Positions 59,982 to 64,000 of a stretch of DNA of 64,000 nt are shown here, piece by piece. The stretch is from Fibrella rubiginis (GTDB lineage: Bacteria > Bacteroidota > Bacteroidia > Cytophagales > Spirosomataceae): the NCBI RefSeq assembly GCF_017353185.1, contig NZ_JAFMYV010000001.1:62001-126000 (forward strand), written 5' to 3'. Both the position numbers and the translations under genes were made by a program. The first letter of the stretch is position 1. The number at the start of each line of letters is the position of its first letter. Under the pieces are notes generated by a model. The model had not been told where the DNA came from. It did no database searches and saw nothing but the letters and a program-made list of their open reading frames with translations.

Positions 59982-60096
59982 AGAAGCAAGAGGTAAGAGC
60001 CAGGAATCAAGAAAGGGCTTACGCGAGAGATGTTCTCCTGCGTAAGCCCTTTCTTAATTCCTGGCTCTTACCTCTTGCTTCTTGCCTCTTCTCTTA
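59982..60096. repeat. 43-bp inverted repeat of 7-bp units between convergent secG and ABC ATPase genes
   Basis: Arms 59982-60024 and 60040-60082 pair at 42 of 43 positions with a 15-nt loop. Left heptamers: AGAAGCA, AGAGGTA, AGAGCCA, GGAATCA, AGAAAGG. The right side continues for two extra heptamers (to 60096), so it holds seven. The segment CTCTTGCTTCTT is shared with the array at 3347-3388. Confidence 0.97.
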
Positions 60097-60100
60097 CCTT

Positions 60101-60817
60101 CTATGCTTGCATAAACGCCCTTGCTTTGCGGATATTAGCGTTGGCGCGGTCGGTTTCAATCAGGCCATCGCGGAGGCGAATAATCCGGTGGGCATATTCG
60201 GCAATGTCTTCTTCGTGCGTCACCATGATCACGGTGTTACCCTTGGCGTGAATCTGGTCGAAGAGGTCCATGATTTCGTAGGATGTCTTGGTGTCAAGGT
60301 TACCCGTGGGTTCGTCGGCCAGTAAAATACTGGGGTCGTTAACCAGCGCGCGGGCAATGGCTACCCGTTGCCGCTGACCACCCGACAGTTCGTTGGGGCG
60401 GTGGCCGGCGCGGTTTTCCAGCCCCACGTTCTTCATCGCAATCATTGCTTTTTCTGTCCGGTCGGCTTTGCTGTAACCCGCATAGATCAGCGGCAGAGCC
60501 ACATTGTCGAGCGACGATTGACGGGGCAGCAGGTTAAACGTCTGGAACACAAAACCGATCTCCTTGTTGCGGACTTCGGCCAGTTCGTTTTCGTCCATGT
60601 TGCTCACGTCTTTATTGTTGAGCACGTAGGTACCTGACGTAGGCGAATCCAGGCAGCCTACAATGTTCATGAGCGTTGATTTCCCCGATCCCGATGGACC
60701 CATAAAGGCTACGTATTCGCCTTTCTGAATGTCAATGGTAATAGATTTGAGGGCATCGACTACTTCGCTGCCCATGACATAGCGTTTCGAAATGGCGCGG
60801 GTTTCAATAATATTCAT
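60101..60817 (-). CDS. ABC transporter ATP-binding protein (LolD/MacB-like)
   Basis: 238 residues from the ATG at 60817 ([16 protein letters not shown]). Complete ABC ATPase: Walker [17 protein letters not shown]-loop [10 protein letters not shown], signature [14 protein letters not shown], Walker [14 protein letters not shown]-loop VMVTHEE. The [10 protein letters not shown] stretch is typical of the LolD/MacB/FtsE group. The permease is not adjacent. The gene upstream (minus strand) is an unknown protein 17 bp away. Confidence 0.92.
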   Translation of the reverse strand: MNIIETRAISKRYVMGSEVVDALKSITIDIQKGEYVAFMGPSGSGKSTLMNIVGCLDSPTSGTYVLNNKDVSNMDENELAEVRNKEIGFVFQTFNLLPRQSSLDNVALPLIYAGYSKADRTEKAMIAMKNVGLENRAGHRPNELSGGQRQRVAIARALVNDPSILLADEPTGNLDTKTSYEIMDLFDQIHAKGNTVIMVTHEEDIAEYAHRIIRLRDGLIETDRANANIRKARAFMQA

Positions 60818-60834
60818 TGTCGTCTGGTTCGTCA

Positions 60835-61359
60835 TTAAACACCAAAAGCCGCAACGGCCCCGCCCGCCGCAATTCTGCGTCTCCGTTGAAAGTACTGACG
60901 GATAAACAAGCCCGCCAGCATCACGATATCGGCTTCAGGTGAGTCCAGGTCAGCTTGCATATCGCCCTCCTGAACAAAAAACTGCCGGGTCAGGCTGTAG
61001 TTAACTACTTCTTTGTCATCGGCGTCGGTAACCCCTTCCCGGATCATGATCCACTGGCGCATCAGTATATTTTGCCGTTTCCAGGTATAGATGTTGCCAT
61101 TTTCCAGCGTCAATTCAGCTCGTTTGCCAAAATGAAAGGTGATGGTACCCACAATACGATTGTCGGCGGCCAGATCATGGATATTGACGGTGTTGATTAA
61201 AAAACCCGTCACATCAAACCGCAATTGGGTCTTATGAAGCGCGGCATCTACGTCACGGTCAAACACAGCCCGGTGCAGTCTGCCTACTTCCACGCCGTTT
61301 TCGGTAATGTGTATTTCTCTATCGAACGCCTGCTTCACCCAATGTAGATTCGTAGCCAT
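60835..61359 (-). CDS. hypothetical protein, possibly LURP-one/tubby-like
   Basis: 174 residues. Repeated short beta-strand patterns ([59 protein letters not shown]) recall LURP-one-related or tubby-C-terminal-like barrels, with a hydrophobic C-terminal stretch ([13 protein letters not shown]). This is a weak resemblance. No signal peptide. It is the first gene of a pair with the ABC ATPase (17-bp gap); function unknown. Confidence 0.5.
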   Translation of the reverse strand: MATNLHWVKQAFDREIHITENGVEVGRLHRAVFDRDVDAALHKTQLRFDVTGFLINTVNIHDLAADNRIVGTITFHFGKRAELTLENGNIYTWKRQNILMRQWIMIREGVTDADDKEVVNYSLTRQFFVQEGDMQADLDSPEADIVMLAGLFIRQYFQRRRRIAAGGAVAAFGV

Positions 61360-61390
61360 GTGCCAGTGGTTTTAGGAAGCTAAAGCTACG

Positions 61391-64000
61391 CTAGTTTTTG
61401 AACGTGGTGCGGGCGTTTTCGATAACCGCGAGTTTTTGCTGATAGGCTTGTTCAAACGCCTGATAATCGGCGGGGGTGGTGGCTACCTGAAGCCGCGTTA
61501 GTCCATCGTCGGCATAGTCGATCAGGCTTTGGTCCAGACAGAGTAGTACGTATGTCTTGATAAGATCAACGTCGGCTTCGTTATAATCCAGTGCGGGCAA
61601 CACTGCCGCGTAGGCTTCTTTCACCTGGCCAGCCCGACGCAGGAAGCCCGCCCCTTTGCTTACAATTAACCCATGTATTGGGGCTTGTTGCAGGGCAGTG
61701 CGGTAGGCCGTCAAGGCCTCTGCTGCTTGTTTTTGACTCGCCAGCGCCTGTCCACGCAACAGGGCTACTTCGGCCAGGTGTTGCTCTACAAAGAATGCTT
61801 TTGCCAGCGAGTCTGTAGCCGCCGCTTTGTTTCGAAACGCCGCAATCCTCACCGCCGACAGGTTTTCCAGCGACCGGGCAAAGGGCGTTAACTGGCTTGG
61901 TTTGCCCATCTGGCTTAAAATCATCTGGGCATAGAAGTATTGCCGGGTATTCAGGTATCCTGTAATTAGCGCAGCCCCAGCTACGGTTTTCAGGCTGGCA
62001 TCGCGAATCGTTTCCCACACCTTACCCCGGTTGGTATCGTCGGGGCGATAGCTGACATAAAAGGCTTTCTGTAAATCTGTCCAACCCGCCTGACTTGTGG
62101 CTGATGCGGGTGCCGTGTAAAGCGCCTGCTGCATACCGCGCAGGGTAGCGTCATTACGTGTGGCTGTTTCCCATAACGGCTTTGCCGCCGCCAGGTCACC
62201 TGCTTTGGTCATAGCCACAGCCCGGTAGCCTATGGAAAGCGTATCGGTATTCTGCGCGAAAGTGGCCGCAGCCTGCTTATGTAGGCCCTGTTCCAGTTCC
62301 AGCAGGCCGAGTGTGGCGCGGTAGGTGGGCGCGGCGCGGGCATCGGTGACGGCCAACTGGGTCAACTGATTGAAGGCTTCATGGTGCCGATGTGCTTTGT
62401 ACAGGGCCAGCGCGTTCGCCAGCAACAGTTCATCGCTAACTGTCTGGTTGCCGGGACTGAGCGCGGCACGCTGCAACGTATTGCGCAGGGTGGTATCGGG
62501 GTTTGGGACCAGCAATGCGTAATTATAGAGGCTGGCAAATTCCCCTGCACTGAGCGCCGCGTTGGGCCGCGTTTTGGTAATCCGGTTGGGCCTGGGCAGG
62601 GTCGTTGTGTCGTGCGAATGTTGCAGGCGCAGGGCCATTCTGTTGGCAACCAGGGCAGGGTCGTCACTATCCGGTATCTGCCCCGCCAGTGTTGAGTCGC
62701 TGGTCAGAATTTGTGGATTACGGGCATAAAGCGCCAGCAGATTTGCCAGTGGCACTTCGGCGCGCGGTGTCAGGTCCGCAGCCGACTTCAGGTAGTAGTA
62801 GGCCGAATCGGCAATGGCGGTTTTGCCATAGAGGTAGCCCAGGTTGGTGCGTAGCTCGCCGCTATTTGGAAACGTGTGGATACCCCGTTGCAGGGTTTTT
62901 ATTGCTTCAAAAAACAGATTTGTCTGCTGAAAGGTGCTGCAAAGGCCGATAAAAGCCTGTGGTGATGGTTGCTTGCGCAGCGCCTGCGAGAAGAAAAGGG
63001 CCGCCGTTGTGGGGTCATTGCGGTAAATCGCTATCGAAGCCAGGGCATAATTGGCTTTGTGCTGCTGAAACTCCTGCGCTACGGATTCCTGGTAATAGGT
63101 CTGCGCCAGATCAGGCTCGTTTTCCGCCTGATAAGCATCGCCCAACGCCGACAGGCAGGCCGCGTAGCCCTGCCGCACCGTAAAATGCCCCGTCGACGCA
63201 CTCACGCTAATGATACCTACTATGCCAGCCAGTCGAAACAGAGGCAGATCGGCCAGGCGCGCTTTGTACAGCACCCTGTACACAGGTAGTTGCTGTTTGT
63301 AGATAGGCAAAAAATTGACCAGCACATAAAGGACCATCAGCAGACCCATGATAAAATGGCTGTAGACGATAGCATCTTCAAACACTTCGATCAGCGGGTC
63401 ATTGGCTGTAGCAAACGCGTAGGCAACAGTCAGGATGGTGAGTACAGCCATGCCTATGTACAGCCCGGCACCAGCGTTCGAAAAAGAAAGCAAACTGCGC
63501 TGTTCCGCGAGTTGCCGGAACCCCCAGAACCCAATCACGATCGACACTGGCAAAATGAGGAAGGGACTGATGGTAAGCGCATCCCAGTCAATGGTCTTGG
63601 TGTTTCGTAGCCAGACAAGCAGCAGGTTGAGCAAATACAATACACTGATGAAGATGAAGTTGACTGCGCCCAGGGGGCGACCATTGGGGCGGCTGACACT
63701 CGTGAGCCAAACGAGGCCGCCCACAATATCGATAGCGATATAGGCTATAAACATAACGCTGATAATGACCAGTCCCGGTAGCGCATAACTCATGAGCAAC
63801 TGTGCCGGATGGACCACCGTAGCCCCCACACTCATGCCCAGTGCGGCCAATACAAACAGCCCGCCAAAGACCAACAGCCGGTTGAGCAGACTCGTGCCTG
63901 TCCGAAAAGCGTGAAAGTAGTAGCTGACCCCACCAAACAGCGCGACCAGCACCAGAAACGGCCATCTGCTCTCACCGGGCAGGCCCAACACCTCAAACCG
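61391..64000 (-). CDS. large membrane protein with TPR domain, start beyond the window
   Basis: At least 869 residues; the reading frame runs off the right edge (the three codons before the apparent GTG are open), so the start is missing. The N-terminal third has about six to eight hydrophobic segments (GGVSYYFHAF, VIISVMFIAYIAIDIVGGLVWL, FLILPVSIVIGFWGF). The rest is TPR-like helices with Ala/Gln-rich repeats (AYRTALQQAPIHGLIVSKGAG and others). It probably lies in the inner membrane with a periplasmic or cytoplasmic TPR part. I do not recognise the family. Confidence 0.7.
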   Translation of the reverse strand, partial: RFEVLGLPGESRWPFLVLVALFGGVSYYFHAFRTGTSLLNRLLVFGGLFVLAALGMSVGATVVHPAQLLMSYALPGLVIISVMFIAYIAIDIVGGLVWLTSVSRPNGRPLGAVNFIFISVLYLLNLLLVWLRNTKTIDWDALTISPFLILPVSIVIGFWGFRQLAEQRSLLSFSNAGAGLYIGMAVLTILTVAYAFATANDPLIEVFEDAIVYSHFIMGLLMVLYVLVNFLPIYKQQLPVYRVLYKARLADLPLFRLAGIVGIISVSASTGHFTVRQGYAACLSALGDAYQAENEPDLAQTYYQESVAQEFQQHKANYALASIAIYRNDPTTAALFFSQALRKQPSPQAFIGLCSTFQQTNLFFEAIKTLQRGIHTFPNSGELRTNLGYLYGKTAIADSAYYYLKSAADLTPRAEVPLANLLALYARNPQILTSDSTLAGQIPDSDDPALVANRMALRLQHSHDTTTLPRPNRITKTRPNAALSAGEFASLYNYALLVPNPDTTLRNTLQRAALSPGNQTVSDELLLANALALYKAHRHHEAFNQLTQLAVTDARAAPTYRATLGLLELEQGLHKQAAATFAQNTDTLSIGYRAVAMTKAGDLAAAKPLWETATRNDATLRGMQQALYTAPASATSQAGWTDLQKAFYVSYRPDDTNRGKVWETIRDASLKTVAGAALITGYLNTRQYFYAQMILSQMGKPSQLTPFARSLENLSAVRIAAFRNKAAATDSLAKAFFVEQHLAEVALLRGQALASQKQAAEALTAYRTALQQAPIHGLIVSKGAGFLRRAGQVKEAYAAVLPALDYNEADVDLIKTYVLLCLDQSLIDYADDGLTRLQVATTPADYQAFEQAYQQKLAVIENARTTFKN

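Noticed and set aside
1..64000. tRNA, rRNA, IS elements and phage genes
   Set aside because: I looked for cloverleaf-like patterns, transposase or integrase motifs and found none that I could support.

Overview
The window looks like chromosomal DNA of a Bacteroidota member, most likely order Cytophagales near Spirosoma, Fibrella or Rudanella. The reasons are type IX secretion and gliding genes (sprA, two PorP/SprF-family genes, a PorE-like OmpA protein, gldF), promoters of the Bacteroidota type (TAnnTTTG at -7), almost no Shine-Dalgarno sequences, a miaB/sigma-54 activator/lptE/secG neighbourhood, and moderately GC-rich DNA judged by eye. I see no rRNA, tRNA, CRISPR array, phage or transposase gene.

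Layout. (1) 1-5454, plus strand: envelope genes linked to type IX secretion (partial PorP/SprF, PorE-like OmpA protein, second PorP/SprF) followed by an AAA ATPase. (2) 5876-7090: a PLP aminotransferase behind a leader hairpin. (3) 7104-32889, almost all minus strand: an exopolysaccharide or capsule cluster of Wzx/Wzy type. In transcription order it has a CpsB-type phosphatase, a UDP-sugar dehydrogenase, Wza, Wzc, a Wzy-like polymerase, glycosyltransferases, a Wzx flippase, FkbM and other methyltransferases, asparagine synthase, UDP-GlcNAc 2-epimerase, a bi-domain oxidoreductase, a heparinase II/III-like lyase and a last glycosyltransferase. Many of its genes overlap by ATGA or lie within 20 bp. 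Two plus-strand genes (12465-14197) interrupt it. The epimerase and dehydrogenase suggest a HexNAc uronic acid in the polymer. No priming glycosyltransferase is visible. (4) 33043-60000, mainly plus strand: housekeeping and envelope genes (YkvA-like, tatA, gatA, lytic transglycosylase, ruvA, sprA, gcvH, dihydroorotase-like, two DUF4199, gldF, VanZ, miaB, sigma-54 activator, lptE, secG), with a PAS histidine kinase, a flavin monooxygenase and a TPR protein on the minus strand. (5) 60101-64000, minus strand: ABC ATPase, an unknown protein and a large membrane/TPR protein cut by the window edge.

The most unusual signal is in the gaps. At least thirteen intergenic spaces hold long inverted repeats with arms of about 17 to 65 bp, several of them perfect or nearly so. 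Most start within about 25 nt of a stop codon. In at least seven of them (plus a direct array at 3347-3388 and a copy inside miaB) the arms are degenerate tandem arrays of 7-nt units. The heptamer differs from place to place, but the architecture is the same. One right arm encodes the signal peptide of LptE, two related copies flank ruvA, and one array runs through the gatA stop codon. I know no described element with this combination, so I treat it as the main candidate for something new. Other points are an in-frame amber codon near the start of the heparinase-like gene, a duplicated 36-bp promoter, a dihydroorotase without its HxH metal motif, and hairpins with T-tracts placed directly before start codons.
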